64,000 nt of DNA from Cellulomonas rhizosphaerae (lineage in GTDB: Bacteria; Actinomycetota; Actinomycetes; Actinomycetales; Cellulomonadaceae): NCBI RefSeq assembly GCF_003470205.1, contig NZ_QWKP01000221.1:1-64000 (forward strand). The letters are read 5' to 3'. A program made the translations under genes and the position numbers. This document shows, in pieces, positions 28,235-37,414 of this stretch. Numbering within the stretch: position 1 is the first letter of the stretch; every line of letters starts with the position of its first letter. Below the pieces are notes generated by a model. It worked only from the letters and a program-made list of their open reading frames with translations, did not search any database and was not told where the DNA came from.

Positions 28235-30468
28235 CTCCCGGCGCGCGCCTGCTCGACCAGCCGGTCGAGGGCCTGACGGTCGAAGCCGGCCAGCCCGAAG
28301 TCCGCGATCGTGAGGGCGGGCATCTCGAGCATCATCGCCTGCATGGTGTCGTCGATCGTGACCCCTGCAGGCGGCACGAGCGCCGCTTGCAGCAGCGGCC
28401 CGCCCACGGGGTGCGCGAACCACTCGGCGACCGTGGACATGGCCTCGAGCGGGCCCCACGTGGGCTCGCCCTCGACCTCGAGCTCGACGCTGTCGCGCAG
28501 GTCGCGCGACGAGGCGCCGACCTCGACGACGAACGTCCCGCCCTCGACCACCCAGCGGTGCAGCCCGGGGTGCCAGTAGGACAGCGCGCGGGAGTCGAGC
28601 GCGATCGCGACCTCCTGCGAGGCGCCCGGCTCGAGCACCACCTTGGCGAAGCCCTTGAGCTCGCGCACGGGGCGCAGGACCGCGGCCTCGGGGTCGCGGA
28701 CGTAGACCTGCACGACCTCGGCGCCTGCGCGGTCGCCCGTGTTGGTGACGGTGACGCGCACGTCCACGGCCGCGTCGGAGCCCGTGCCCGAGACGGTCGC
28801 CGCGACGTCGGAGTACGCGAAGGTCGTGTACGACAGGCCGTGGCCGAACGGGTAGGCGACGTCGAGCTCGCGAGCGTCGTACCAGCGGTAGCCCACGAGC
28901 ACGCCCTCGCCGTAGCGGACGTGGCCCGCCTCGCCCGGGAAGTTGCCGAACGCGGGGGTGTCCGTGATCCGGTGGGGGATCGTCTCGGTGAGCCGGCCCG
29001 ACGGCGTGCGCGTGCCGCGCAGCAGGTCCGCCACCGCGCTGCCGCCGGCCTGGCCGCCGAGCCAGGTCTCGAGGATCGCCGCGGCGTGCCCGCGCCAGGG
29101 CACGGAGACCGCCGAGCCGTTGGCGAGCACGACGACGACGCGCGGGTTGACCGCCGCGACGGCCTCGAGCAGCGCCACCTGGTTGTCCGGCAGGCCGAGG
29201 CGCGGCCGGTCGTAGCCCTCGGACTCGTCGGGCCCGGGCAGCCCGAGGAACACGACGACCGTCGCGGCCTCGCGCGCCGCGGCGACGGCGGCCGCGCGCA
29301 GGGCCTCGTCGTCGCCCTCGGGACCGCCCGCGATCGTGAAGCCGGGCTCGAACGGGACGTCGCCGAGCGCGTCGAGCGCGGTGTCGAGGCGCGTGGGGTT
29401 GACCTGCGACGAGCCGGCGCCCTGGTAGCGGGGCGTGCGGGCGAACTCGCCGACGACGAGGAAATCGCCCGTCAGCGGGAGCAGCGGGGTGCCGTCGACC
29501 GGATCGTTCTTGAGCAGCACCGAGCCGTCCGCCGCGGCCTCGCGGGCCAGCGCGTGGTGCTCGTCGACGTCGAACGTGTCCTGGCTGCGCACGCCGGGCA
29601 GCGAGCGCTCGACGAGTCGCAGCACCCGGCGGACGGCGACGTCGAGCACGGCCTCGTCCAGCGTCCCGGCGCGCACGGCGGCGACGACCTCGTCGTCGGG
29701 CCGCGACCCGGCCGACGGCATCTGGAGGTCGAGGCCCGCGGTCAGCGCGGGCACGCGGTCGTGGACCGCTCCCCAGTCGGACACCACCAGGCCCTCGAAG
29801 GCCCACTCGTCGCGCAGCAGCTCGGTCAGCAGCCAGTGGTTCTCGGACGCGTACGTGTCGTTGACCTTGTTGTACGAGCACATCACGGTCCACGGCTGGG
29901 CATTGGTGACGATCGCCTCGAACGCCGGCAGGTAGATCTCTCGCAGCGTGCGCTCGTCGATGTCGGCGGAGACGCGCATGCGGTCGGTCTCCTGGTTGTT
30001 GGCCGCGAAGTGCTTGAGCGAGGTGCCCACGCCCTGGCTCTGGATGCCGGCCACGATCGCCGTGCCGAGCACGCCCGCGACGAACGGGTCCTCGGAGACG
30101 TACTCGAAGTTGCGCCCGCACAGCGGCGTGCGCTTGATGTTGACGCCCGGGCCGAGCAGCACGGCCACGTCGTTGGCGCGCGTCTCGCGGCCGAGCGCCT
30201 CACCCACGCGGTGCAGCAGGGCGGGGTCCCACGTCGAGCCGAGCGCGGCCGCGGGCGGGAAGCAGGTCGCGGGGACGGAGGCGCCTAGCCCGAGGTGGTC
30301 GGCGTCCTCCGCCTGCTTGCGCAGGCCGTGCGGGCCGTCGGTCACCATGACCGCCGGGACGCCGGCGCGGTCGACGCCCTGCGTGTGCCAGAAGTCGGAG
30401 CCCGACGTCAGGGACGCCTTCTCCTCCAGCGTGAGACCGGCCAGGACGTGTTCGACGTCGAACACCAT
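28231..30468 (-). CDS. Cytosolic GH3 beta-glucosidase-like glycosidase
   Basis: A 745-residue family 3 enzyme without signal peptide. The N domain (~1-310) has MVTDGPHGLRKQ, the KHFAANNQE loop near 152 and catalytic Asp231 in GLVVSDWGAV. The sandwich domain (~320-560) carries FLGLPGPDESEGYDR with the likely acid/base Glu, and the C-terminal fibronectin III-like domain has VTVTNTGDRAGAEVVQVYV. The last ~100 residues, after the FnIII domain, form an extra helical tail (MQAMMLEMPALTIADFGL). ATG 30468 follows AGGAGG. Beta-glucosidase is the best guess; beta-galactosidase or other specificities remain possible. Confidence 0.9.
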   Translation of the reverse strand: MVFDVEHVLAGLTLEEKASLTSGSDFWHTQGVDRAGVPAVMVTDGPHGLRKQAEDADHLGLGASVPATCFPPAAALGSTWDPALLHRVGEALGRETRANDVAVLLGPGVNIKRTPLCGRNFEYVSEDPFVAGVLGTAIVAGIQSQGVGTSLKHFAANNQETDRMRVSADIDERTLREIYLPAFEAIVTNAQPWTVMCSYNKVNDTYASENHWLLTELLRDEWAFEGLVVSDWGAVHDRVPALTAGLDLQMPSAGSRPDDEVVAAVRAGTLDEAVLDVAVRRVLRLVERSLPGVRSQDTFDVDEHHALAREAAADGSVLLKNDPVDGTPLLPLTGDFLVVGEFARTPRYQGAGSSQVNPTRLDTALDALGDVPFEPGFTIAGGPEGDDEALRAAAVAAAREAATVVVFLGLPGPDESEGYDRPRLGLPDNQVALLEAVAAVNPRVVVVLANGSAVSVPWRGHAAAILETWLGGQAGGSAVADLLRGTRTPSGRLTETIPHRITDTPAFGNFPGEAGHVRYGEGVLVGYRWYDARELDVAYPFGHGLSYTTFAYSDVAATVSGTGSDAAVDVRVTVTNTGDRAGAEVVQVYVRDPEAAVLRPVRELKGFAKVVLEPGASQEVAIALDSRALSYWHPGLHRWVVEGGTFVVEVGASSRDLRDSVELEVEGEPTWGPLEAMSTVAEWFAHPVGGPLLQAALVPPAGVTIDDTMQAMMLEMPALTIADFGLAGFDRQALDRLVEQARAGS

Positions 30469-30518
30469 GCGGCACCTCCTCGTGCGAACTGCGGATCCCG
30501 CCAGGGTAGCGCAATACC

Positions 30519-30530
30519 TACCACGCGGTA
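30519..30530. promoter_or_regulatory. Candidate TetR operator upstream of GH3
   Basis: TACC-ACGC-GGTA, a perfect 4+4 palindrome with one more symmetric C-G pair outside it, 50 bases upstream of the GH3 start. It also lies next to the stop of the gene at 30536. Candidate only. Confidence 0.4.
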
Positions 30531-30535
30531 AGGGG

Positions 30536-31156
30536 CTAGGGGGTGCGAACGAGGCAGAGCCCGGTGCGGTCTCCCGAGTCCCAGCCGTCCTTCGTCGGCG
30601 CCCAGGTCACGATCGTCGCGCCCACCGACTGCTCCTCCTCGGTGAGCACGCAGGCGCGGGCGACGCGCGCGTCGGCGCCGTCCTGGCCGGGCCACACGGC
30701 GTCCTCGTCGAAGTCGTACTCCGAGGAGACTCGGGCCTCGTGGTCCTGCGCGCAGGGCACGACCCGGACGGAGTCGACGGTGCCGTCCGCGGGCAGCGTG
30801 GCCAGGCAGTTGCCGACGACGAGCTGGCTCACGTGCGCGTTGCGCGGCTCGCTCACGTCGGACGGCAGCGGCCGGGTCTGGACGAGCGTCACGACGAGCA
30901 CGACGACGAGGATCGTCCAGCCGATCGTCGCCAGGATGCCCAGGACGATGCCGGTGATCGCGAACCCTCGTCCTCGCGTGCCGCGCTTCGTGGTGCGGTA
31001 GAGCCCGACGAGCCCGAGGGCGAGCGCCACCGGGCCGAGCGCGAGCAGGCCCGTGACCAGCGCGGCGACCGAGACGCCGTCGGTGCCCGGGCGGGGCTGC
31101 TGGTCCCAGCCCGGCGCGTAGTACGCCTCGGGGTAGGCGGCCTGGGGGTCAGACAC
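30536..31156 (-). CDS. DUF4190 membrane protein with septum-formation-like domain
   Basis: A 206-residue protein. Two membrane spans (residues ~28-55 and ~70-95) enclose the basic loop [20 protein letters not shown], the DUF4190 pattern. The outer C-terminal domain has paired cysteines ([38 protein letters not shown]) like actinobacterial septum-formation family domains. ATG 31156 overlaps the upstream DUF4190 gene by 8 bases, so they are coupled. No direct evidence for a role in division. Confidence 0.8.
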   Translation of the reverse strand: MSDPQAAYPEAYYAPGWDQQPRPGTDGVSVAALVTGLLALGPVALALGLVGLYRTTKRGTRGRGFAITGIVLGILATIGWTILVVVLVVTLVQTRPLPSDVSEPRNAHVSQLVVGNCLATLPADGTVDSVRVVPCAQDHEARVSSEYDFDEDAVWPGQDGADARVARACVLTEEEQSVGATIVTWAPTKDGWDSGDRTGLCLVRTP

Positions 31157-31979
31157 CGACGTCGAACCCCGGGACCACCTGGGCCGTGGTGCTCACGTCG
31201 TCGACGTCCCACTGGAAGTCGGGGTCGTCGGGGTGGTTGGCCGCGAACACGATGCCGAAGATGATCAGCGCGGCGAACGCGAGCAGCAGCACGGTGCCGA
31301 TGGCCCCGACGATGACACCCGCGATGGCCAGGCCGCGGCCGTCCGCGCCCGTCTTCTTGATGCGGCGCAGCGACGCGATCCCGAGCCCGAGGCCCACCGG
31401 GCACGGGACGGCGGCGAACACCGTCAGCCCGACCGCGCTCGTGACGAGCGAGGCGATCGCGAGCCCGTCGGTCTTGCGGGGCGGGCCGTAGACCCCCGGG
31501 CCGTACGCGGCCGAGCCGTAGCCCGGGGCCACGGGCTGGCCGGGGCCGTACGTCGGCGCTCCGTACTGGGGTGCCCCGTACTGGGGGGCGCCGTACGGGG
31601 GCGCTCCGTAGGGCGACTGCGGAGGCGGCGGGTACTGCTGCCCCTGTCCCTGCCCGTAGGGCGAGGTCGGCGCGGGTTGGCCGTAGGCGGGCTGCCCGTA
31701 CTGACCCTGCCCGTACTGGCCCTGCTGGCCCGGCGCGGGATGCCCGTACGCAGGCTGCCCAGCTGCGGGCTGACCAAAGGGCTGCTGCCCGTACGGCAGC
31801 TGCCCGCCGTCGCGCTCGCCGTCCGCCGGCGGGGGCGGCGGGAGCACGGCCTCGTACCCGCTCGGCGGCGGCGCGGCCGGCATCCCGGAGGCCGCCGGGC
31901 GCTCGGGCTCGGGCTGCTTGGCCAGCGAGGGCGGGGCGAACGGGTTCGGCTCGGGCGACTCGCCGCGGTCGGAGCTCAT
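31149..31979 (-). CDS. DUF4190 membrane protein with Pro/Tyr/Gly repeat region
   Basis: A 276-residue protein. About 160 residues of low-complexity cytoplasmic sequence contain degenerate repeats such as QPAYGQPA and [11 protein letters not shown], followed by two membrane spans (~170-200 and ~220-250) with the [14 protein letters not shown] and [14 protein letters not shown] motifs of DUF4190. A short acidic tail follows. Pro/Tyr/Gly-rich tails of this kind are common in actinobacterial membrane proteins. Overlaps the downstream gene by 8 bases. Confidence 0.82.
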   Translation of the reverse strand: MSSDRGESPEPNPFAPPSLAKQPEPERPAASGMPAAPPPSGYEAVLPPPPPADGERDGGQLPYGQQPFGQPAAGQPAYGHPAPGQQGQYGQGQYGQPAYGQPAPTSPYGQGQGQQYPPPPQSPYGAPPYGAPQYGAPQYGAPTYGPGQPVAPGYGSAAYGPGVYGPPRKTDGLAIASLVTSAVGLTVFAAVPCPVGLGLGIASLRRIKKTGADGRGLAIAGVIVGAIGTVLLLAFAALIIFGIVFAANHPDDPDFQWDVDDVSTTAQVVPGFDVGV

Positions 31980-32007
31980 GACGGCAACCTACCGAACCCG
32001 GGGCCGC

Positions 32008-32799
32008 TCAGTCGGCCAGTTCGAGGATGACCGGCACGTGGTCCGACGGCTGCTTGCCCTTGCGCTCGTTGCGCTCGATCGTCACGCCCTGCACGCGGGC
32101 GGCCAGGGCGGGGGAGGCGTAGGTCAGGTCGATGCGCATGCCCATGTTCTTGGGGAAGCGCAGCTGCTGGTAGTCCCAGTAGGTGTAGGTGTGCTCGGCG
32201 GGGATGTGCTCGCGCGAGACCTCGGTGAACCCCGCGGACGCGAACGCCGTGAACGCGTCGCGCTCGGCGGGCGTCACGTGCGTGCGGCCCGCGAAGAAGC
32301 CCATGTCCCACACGTCGGTGTCGAGCGGTGCGATGTTCCAGTCGCCGACGAGCGCGACCTGCGCCTCCGGATCCTTCTCGAGCCAGCCGCCGGCGGTCTC
32401 CTTCAGCCGCGCGAGCCACTCGAGCTTGTACGCGTAGTGCGGGTCGTCGATCTCGCGGCCGTTCGGCACGTACAGGCTCCAGACGCGCACGCCGTTGCAC
32501 GTCGCGCCGATCGCCCGCGCCTCCGCGGCGGCCGGGTCGCCCCACGTGGGCATGCCCTCGAAGCCGATCTCGACGTCCTCGATGCCGACCTTGGAGGCGA
32601 TCGCGACGCCGTTCCACTGGCTGAACCCGCTGGTCACGACCTCGTAGCCGAGCGCCTCGAACTCCGCGCGCGGGAACTGCTCGTCCTTGCACTTGGTCTC
32701 CTGCAGCGCGAGCACGTCCACCCCCGTGCGCTCGAGGAACGCCAGGGCGCGGTCGGTGCGGGCACGGATCGAGTTGATGTTCCACGTGGCGACGAGCAT
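32008..32799 (-). CDS. xth: Exodeoxyribonuclease III
   Basis: A 263-residue Mg-dependent exonuclease/AP endonuclease of base-excision repair. Catalytic motifs are in order: MLVATWNINSIRAR, LALQETKCKDEQFP (metal Glu), SLYVPNGR, VGDWNIAPLDTDVWD (Asp/Asn pair), YTYWDYQQLRFPKNMGMRID and the terminal SDHVPV (catalytic His). Full length. The minus-strand start at 32799 faces a gap of 221 bases containing inverted repeats and the glpK terminator. Confidence 0.95.
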   Translation of the reverse strand: MLVATWNINSIRARTDRALAFLERTGVDVLALQETKCKDEQFPRAEFEALGYEVVTSGFSQWNGVAIASKVGIEDVEIGFEGMPTWGDPAAAEARAIGATCNGVRVWSLYVPNGREIDDPHYAYKLEWLARLKETAGGWLEKDPEAQVALVGDWNIAPLDTDVWDMGFFAGRTHVTPAERDAFTAFASAGFTEVSREHIPAEHTYTYWDYQQLRFPKNMGMRIDLTYASPALAARVQGVTIERNERKGKQPSDHVPVILELAD

Positions 32800-32880
32800 G
32801 CGCCCACGCTACCGACATCCACCCACACCCCACGCCCCGCCCGCCCCTGCCGCGTCCCCCCGCGCCCGCACCCCGCCGCC

Positions 32881-32950
32881 GAGACCGTGACCCGCGGGTG
32901 AGACCGTCACCTGCGGGTAACGGTCTCACCGGGGAGTGACGGTCTCGAGG
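32881..32950. repeat. Cluster of nested GAGACCGT/ACGGTCTC repeats
   Basis: Within 70 bases there are two direct copies of GAGACCGT and two inverted copies ACGGTCTC. The pairs extend to GGTGAGACCGT with ACGGTCTCACC, and GAGACCGTCAC with GTGACGGTCTC, both perfect. Alternative hairpins can therefore form. It lies between the glpK terminator and the xth gene. Confidence 0.85.
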
Positions 32951-32964
32951 GTGGGGAGGCGGGG

Positions 32965-33008
32965 ACGACGAAGGCCGCCCCCCGAGGCGGGGGAGCGGCC
33001 CTCGTCGT
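32965..33008. terminator. Hairpin terminator after glpK
   Basis: ACGACGA-GGCCGC-type 5' arm (32965-32983) pairs with 32989-33008 (GGGAGCGGCCCTCGTCGT) over ~18 bp with one bulge. It lies 13 bases beyond the glpK stop on the minus strand. Confidence 0.82.
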
Positions 33009-33020
33009 GAACCGGGAGGG

Positions 33021-34544
33021 TCAGGACACGTCGTCGTCGACCCAGTCGAAGGTCTTCGTCACGGCCTTCTTCCACAGCCGGTACTGACGGTCGCGCTCGT
33101 CGTCCTCCATGGACGGCTCCCAGCGCTTGTCCTCGGCCCAGTTGTCGATGACGTCCTGCTCGCCGGACCAGAACCCGACCGCGATGCCGGCCGCGTAGGC
33201 GGCGCCGAGCGCGGTGGTCTCGGCGACCTTCGGCCGGACGACCGGGACGCCGAGGATGTCGGCCTGGAACTGCATGAGCAGCTCGTCCTGGACCATGCCG
33301 CCGTCGACCTTGAGCTCGGTGAGGTCCACGCCCGAGTCGGCGTTCATGGCGTCGAGCACCTCGCGGGTCTGGAAGGCCGTGGCCTCCAGGGCGGCCCGCG
33401 CGATGTGGCCCTTGTTGACGAACCGGGTGAGCCCGACGAGCGCACCGCGGGCGTCCGAGCGCCAGTACGGCGCGAACAGGCCCGAGAACGCGGGCACGAA
33501 GTACGCACCGCCGTTGTCGTCGACCGTCTTCGCGAGCTCCTCGATCTCCGGGGCGGAGGAGATGATGCCCAGGTTGTCGCGCAGCCACTGCACCAACGAG
33601 CCCGAGACGGCGATCGAGCCCTCGAGCGCGTAGACGGCGTCCTGGTCGCCGATCTTGTAGCAGACCGTCGTCAGCAGGCCGTTCTTCGACGGGATCGGCT
33701 TCGTGCCCGTGTTGAGGAGCATGAAGTTTCCGGTGCCGTAGGTGTTCTTGGCGTGGCCCACCTCGAAGCAGGCCTGGCCGAACGTGGCCGCCTGCTGGTC
33801 GCCGAGGATGCCCGCGATGGGGACGCCGGCCAGGAGGCCGCCCTCGCGGCCGTTGCCGTAGACCTCGGACGACGAGCGGATCTCCGGGAGCATCGAGAGG
33901 GGGATGCCCATCTCGCCGGCGATCTCCTCGTTCCACGAGAGCGTGTCGAGGTTCATCAGCATGGTGCGCGACGCGTTGGTCACGTCAGTGACGTGGATGC
34001 CGCCCTCGACACCACCCGTCATGTTCCACAGCACCCACGAGTCGGTGTTGCCGAACGCCAGGTCGCCGGCCTCCGCTGCCTCGCGGGCGCCGTCGACGTT
34101 GTCGAGGATCCAGCGCACCTTCGGACCGGAGAAGTAGGTGGCCAGGGGGAGGCCGACCTTCTCCTTGTAGCGGTCCGCGCCGCCGCCGAGCGCACCGAGC
34201 TCGTCGGCGATCTTCTGCGTGCGCGTGTCCTGCCACACGATCGCGTTGTAGACCGGCTCGCCGGTCTTGCGGTTCCAGACGACCGCGGTCTCGCGCTGGT
34301 TCGTGATCCCGACCGCGACGATGTTGCGCGCCGTGAGGTTGGCCTTGGTCAGGGCCAGGCCGACGACCTCGCGGACGTTGACCCAGATCTCCGCGGCGTC
34401 GTGCTCCACCCAGCCGGCGCGCGGGAAGATCTGCTCGTGCTCCTTCTGCCCGGTCGCGACGATCTGTCCGCCGTGGTCGAAGATGATCGCCCGGCTGCTG
34501 GTCGTGCCCTGGTCGATCGCGAGGACGTACTTGCTGTCCGCCAT
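33021..34544 (-). CDS. glpK: Glycerol kinase
   Basis: A 507-residue FGGY-family kinase that converts glycerol to glycerol 3-phosphate with ATP. Motifs: [15 protein letters not shown] (phosphate-1), [18 protein letters not shown], the substrate loop [10 protein letters not shown], and the FGGY signature [25 protein letters not shown] followed by [21 protein letters not shown]. Full length. It is the last gene of the glpD-glpF-glpK set; a hairpin at 34579-34620 separates it from glpF, so its level may be set independently. Confidence 0.97.
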   Translation of the reverse strand: MADSKYVLAIDQGTTSSRAIIFDHGGQIVATGQKEHEQIFPRAGWVEHDAAEIWVNVREVVGLALTKANLTARNIVAVGITNQRETAVVWNRKTGEPVYNAIVWQDTRTQKIADELGALGGGADRYKEKVGLPLATYFSGPKVRWILDNVDGAREAAEAGDLAFGNTDSWVLWNMTGGVEGGIHVTDVTNASRTMLMNLDTLSWNEEIAGEMGIPLSMLPEIRSSSEVYGNGREGGLLAGVPIAGILGDQQAATFGQACFEVGHAKNTYGTGNFMLLNTGTKPIPSKNGLLTTVCYKIGDQDAVYALEGSIAVSGSLVQWLRDNLGIISSAPEIEELAKTVDDNGGAYFVPAFSGLFAPYWRSDARGALVGLTRFVNKGHIARAALEATAFQTREVLDAMNADSGVDLTELKVDGGMVQDELLMQFQADILGVPVVRPKVAETTALGAAYAAGIAVGFWSGEQDVIDNWAEDKRWEPSMEDDERDRQYRLWKKAVTKTFDWVDDDVS

Positions 34545-34578
34545 GGTGGCTTCCTCCGTGTGAATGGTCTGCTGGGGG

Positions 34579-34620
34579 CCGGACGAGCCGCGCGGCTGCC
34601 CTGCGGCGCGGCCCGTCCGG
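34579..34620. terminator. Hairpin between glpF and glpK
   Basis: CCGGACGAGCCGCGC (34579-34593) pairs with 34606-34620 over 15 bp with one G-T mismatch and a 12-base loop. It lies 29 bases past the glpF stop and ~35 bases before glpK, so it may terminate or attenuate. Confidence 0.8.
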
Positions 34621-34648
34621 GTCGATCAGTGGTGCGGGTGCGAGCGGG

Positions 34649-35413
34649 TCAGAACACGTACGCGTTGGCCAGGAGACCGGCGAGCACGCCACCGACGATC
34701 GGGCCGAGCACGGGGACCCAGGAGTAGGCCCAGTCGCTGCCGCCCTTGCCCTTGATGGGCAGGACGAAGTGCGCGATGCGCGGGCCGAGGTCACGTGCAG
34801 GGTTGATCGCGTAGCCGGTGGGACCACCGAGCGAGGCGCCGATGCCGACCACGAGCAGTGCGACCGCGAGCGGCCCGAGACCCGAGGGCGTCCCCCCGAA
34901 CGCCAGGACCACGAAGACCAGCACGAACGTCGCGATGACCTCGGTGACGAAGTTCCACGCGTAGGAGCGCAGCTCCGGGCCGGTGGAGAACACGGCCAGC
35001 TTGATGCCGGGCTCGGCGTCCTCGTCGAAGTGCTTCTTGTAGGCCAGGAACGCGAGGACGGCACCGATGAACGCGCCGATCATCTGGGCCAGGAAGTACC
35101 AGAGCGCGTTGCCGAACGTCGGCAGGATCGATGCGGTGACGACACCGTTGGGACCGGTGACGCTGTAGAACGGCTGGTCGGACGTCCAGAGTCCGACGGT
35201 CACGGCCGGGTTGAGGTGCGCGCCCGACTTGAAGGCGACGTACACGCCGGCGAACACGGCAAGGCCCCAGCCGAAGTTGATGAGCAACCAGCCCCCACCG
35301 AAGCCCTTCGTCTTCGGCAGGATCACGTTCGCGACCACTCCGGCACCCATCAGGATCAGCATCGCTGTTCCCAGGATCTCGGAGACGAACGCGTGAGACA
35401 TCAGTGTGTTCAC
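34649..35413 (-). CDS. glpF: MIP-family aquaglyceroporin (glycerol facilitator)
   Basis: A 254-residue channel with six spans. The two NPA motifs are present in AHLNPAVTVG and AINPARDLGPRI; the Asp after the second NPAR is the marker of glycerol-conducting members. It should admit glycerol for GlpK. GTG 35413 (VNTLMSHAF) has AAGGGA at a 7-base spacing and is preferred to ATG 35401. Between glpD and this gene lies a short hairpin (35453-35473). Confidence 0.93.
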   Translation of the reverse strand: MNTLMSHAFVSEILGTAMLILMGAGVVANVILPKTKGFGGGWLLINFGWGLAVFAGVYVAFKSGAHLNPAVTVGLWTSDQPFYSVTGPNGVVTASILPTFGNALWYFLAQMIGAFIGAVLAFLAYKKHFDEDAEPGIKLAVFSTGPELRSYAWNFVTEVIATFVLVFVVLAFGGTPSGLGPLAVALLVVGIGASLGGPTGYAINPARDLGPRIAHFVLPIKGKGGSDWAYSWVPVLGPIVGGVLAGLLANAYVF

Positions 35414-35452
35414 TGAGCTATCCCTTCTGTACGGACGACGTTGTCACGTGCA

Positions 35453-35473
35453 CCCCGCGCACCGGGCGCGGGG
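35453..35473. terminator. Short hairpin between glpD and glpF
   Basis: CCCCGCGC (35453-35460), loop ACCGG, GCGCGGGG (35466-35473). It begins 10 bases after the glpD stop in the minus direction. Possible weak terminator or processing site within the glp operon. Confidence 0.5.
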
Positions 35474-35482
35474 GGTCTTTGG

Positions 35483-37294
35483 TCAGGTCCCTGCGGGCCC
35501 CGAGGTTCCCTTGCCGGCCGGCGAGCCGGGCTTCTCCCCGGCGCCGACGTGCTTGCCGAGGTCGCGCATCGGCGCGAGATCGGCGGCTTCGAGGCGGACC
35601 TGCTCGGCGCTCACGTCGTCGGGCTGGGCCGCCGCGGCGTCCTCCGCCTCGGCGCGTGAGCGGTAGGCCGCGATCTCGTCGGCGCGCGTCGTCGCGTCCC
35701 AGCCCAGGACCGGGGCGACGAGGTCCGCGATCTCCTCGAGCGCGCCCACGCCCTTGTCCGCCTGCTCGTAGTTGAGCCGCGTGCGGTGCATGAGGATGTC
35801 GTCCAGGTGCAGCGCGCCCTCGTGGCTGGCGGCGTAGACGACCTCGGCGCCGATGTAGGCGCTCGCGTGCTCGAGGGGCTTGGCCAGGTCCGGGTTGGCG
35901 TCGCACAGATCGATGAGCTCGCCGAGCAGCGACCCGTAGCGGTGCAGCAGGTGGTCCATGCGCGGGCGGTCCCAGTCGTACTTGGCGCCGATCGCGCGCG
36001 CCTGACGCTGGAAGACCCGCAGGCCCTCGGCGCCGACGAGCTGCACCTCGTGCGTGATCGACGGGAGCGACGTGGCACGCGAGCCGATCGCGAAGTCCAC
36101 CGCGTCCTTGGCCATCACGCGGTAGGTGGTCAGCTTGCCTCCCGCGATGACCGTCAGGCCCGGGGTGGGGGAGGCAACGGTGTGCTCGCGGGAGACCTTG
36201 GCCGACGAGGTGCCCTCCTTGGTGCCCGGCTGCAGCAGCGGTCGCAGGCCGGCCCACGTGCCGATGATGTCCTCGCGCGTGATCGGCCGGCTGAGCACCG
36301 CGTTGGCGTGCTCCATGACGTAGTCGATGTCCGCACTCGTGGCCACGGGGTGGGTGAGCTCCTGCTCCCACGGGGTGTCCGTGGTGCCGATGACCCAGTA
36401 GCGCGACCACGGGATGATGAACAGGACCGACTTCTCGGTCTGCAGGATCAGCCCCACGTCGCCGGCGATCCGCGAGCGCGGCACGACGATGTGGATCCCC
36501 TTGCTGGCCAGCACCTTGAGGCCGCCCTCGGAGCCCGCGAGCGACTCGGTCGCCTCGGTCCACACGCCCGTCGCGTTGATGACGTGCCGGGCCCGGACGT
36601 CGAAGTGCTCGCCCGTCTCGAGGTCGACGAGCTCGGCGCCGGTGACCGCGCCCCCGCTCGTCGTGTGCAGGTTGACGAGCTGCGTGCGGCTCGCGGCGTG
36701 CGCGCCGTAGCTCACGGCGGTGCGGACGAGGGTCTCGACGAGGCGCGCGTCGTCGACGCTCGCGTCCCAGTAGCGCACCGCGCCGATCGCGGCGTCGTGG
36801 CGCAGGTCGGGGAACAGGCGCTCCATGCCCTTGCGGGACAGGTGCCGGTGGATGGGCAGCGCGCGCTTGCCGCCGTTGACCGAGGCGAGCGTGTCGTACA
36901 GCGCGACGCCCGCGCCGACGTAGGCCCGCTCCCACACCCGGTTCTCGAGCGGGTAGAGGAAGCTGACGGGCTTGACCAGGTGGGGCGCGAGCCGGTTGAT
37001 GAGCAGGTCGCGCTCGGTCAGGGCCTCGCGCACCAGGTGGAAGTCGAGCATCTGCAGGTAGCGCAGGCCGCCGTGCACGAGCTTCGACGAGCGCGACGAC
37101 GTGCCGGACGCCCAGTCCTGGGCCTCGACGATGGCCGTCGAGAGCCCGCGCGTGACGGCGTCGACGGCGACTCCTGCGCCGGTGACGCCACCGCCGATCA
37201 CCAGCACGTCGAGCTCGTCCTCGCGAGCCGCGCTGCCGCGCAGGGCGGCGAGCGCGTCGGTCCGAGCCTGGGCGGTGAGCGGTGCGGTCCTCAT
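35483..37294 (-). CDS. glpD: Glycerol-3-phosphate dehydrogenase (FAD, aerobic)
   Basis: A 603-residue membrane-associated flavoprotein that oxidises glycerol 3-phosphate to dihydroxyacetone phosphate and passes electrons to quinone. Motifs: FAD-binding DVLVIGGGVTGAGVAVDA, SSKLVHGGLRYLQML, WSRYWVIGTTDTPWE, VIAGGKLTTYRVMAKDAVD, and the C-terminal helical domain. The last ~40 residues are a low-complexity tail. ATG 37294 follows GAGGAGAG. Divergent from the SorC-type regulator over 120 bases. Confidence 0.96.
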   Translation of the reverse strand: MRTAPLTAQARTDALAALRGSAAREDELDVLVIGGGVTGAGVAVDAVTRGLSTAIVEAQDWASGTSSRSSKLVHGGLRYLQMLDFHLVREALTERDLLINRLAPHLVKPVSFLYPLENRVWERAYVGAGVALYDTLASVNGGKRALPIHRHLSRKGMERLFPDLRHDAAIGAVRYWDASVDDARLVETLVRTAVSYGAHAASRTQLVNLHTTSGGAVTGAELVDLETGEHFDVRARHVINATGVWTEATESLAGSEGGLKVLASKGIHIVVPRSRIAGDVGLILQTEKSVLFIIPWSRYWVIGTTDTPWEQELTHPVATSADIDYVMEHANAVLSRPITREDIIGTWAGLRPLLQPGTKEGTSSAKVSREHTVASPTPGLTVIAGGKLTTYRVMAKDAVDFAIGSRATSLPSITHEVQLVGAEGLRVFQRQARAIGAKYDWDRPRMDHLLHRYGSLLGELIDLCDANPDLAKPLEHASAYIGAEVVYAASHEGALHLDDILMHRTRLNYEQADKGVGALEEIADLVAPVLGWDATTRADEIAAYRSRAEAEDAAAAQPDDVSAEQVRLEAADLAPMRDLGKHVGAGEKPGSPAGKGTSGPAGT

Positions 37295-37414
37295 GGGTCG
37301 ATCTCTCCTCAGGTGCGCGATCTGCGGGGTTCGCGCGAGCCGTGTCTGGTGGCTATCGTCGTCAGGTCCGAACAGATGCGCAACCGGGACGCACAAACGT
37401 GCACAGGAGGAGCC

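Noticed and set aside
31500-31760. Short repeats resembling a CRISPR array
   Set aside because: They encode [10 protein letters not shown]-type protein repeats, vary in length and lack spacers.
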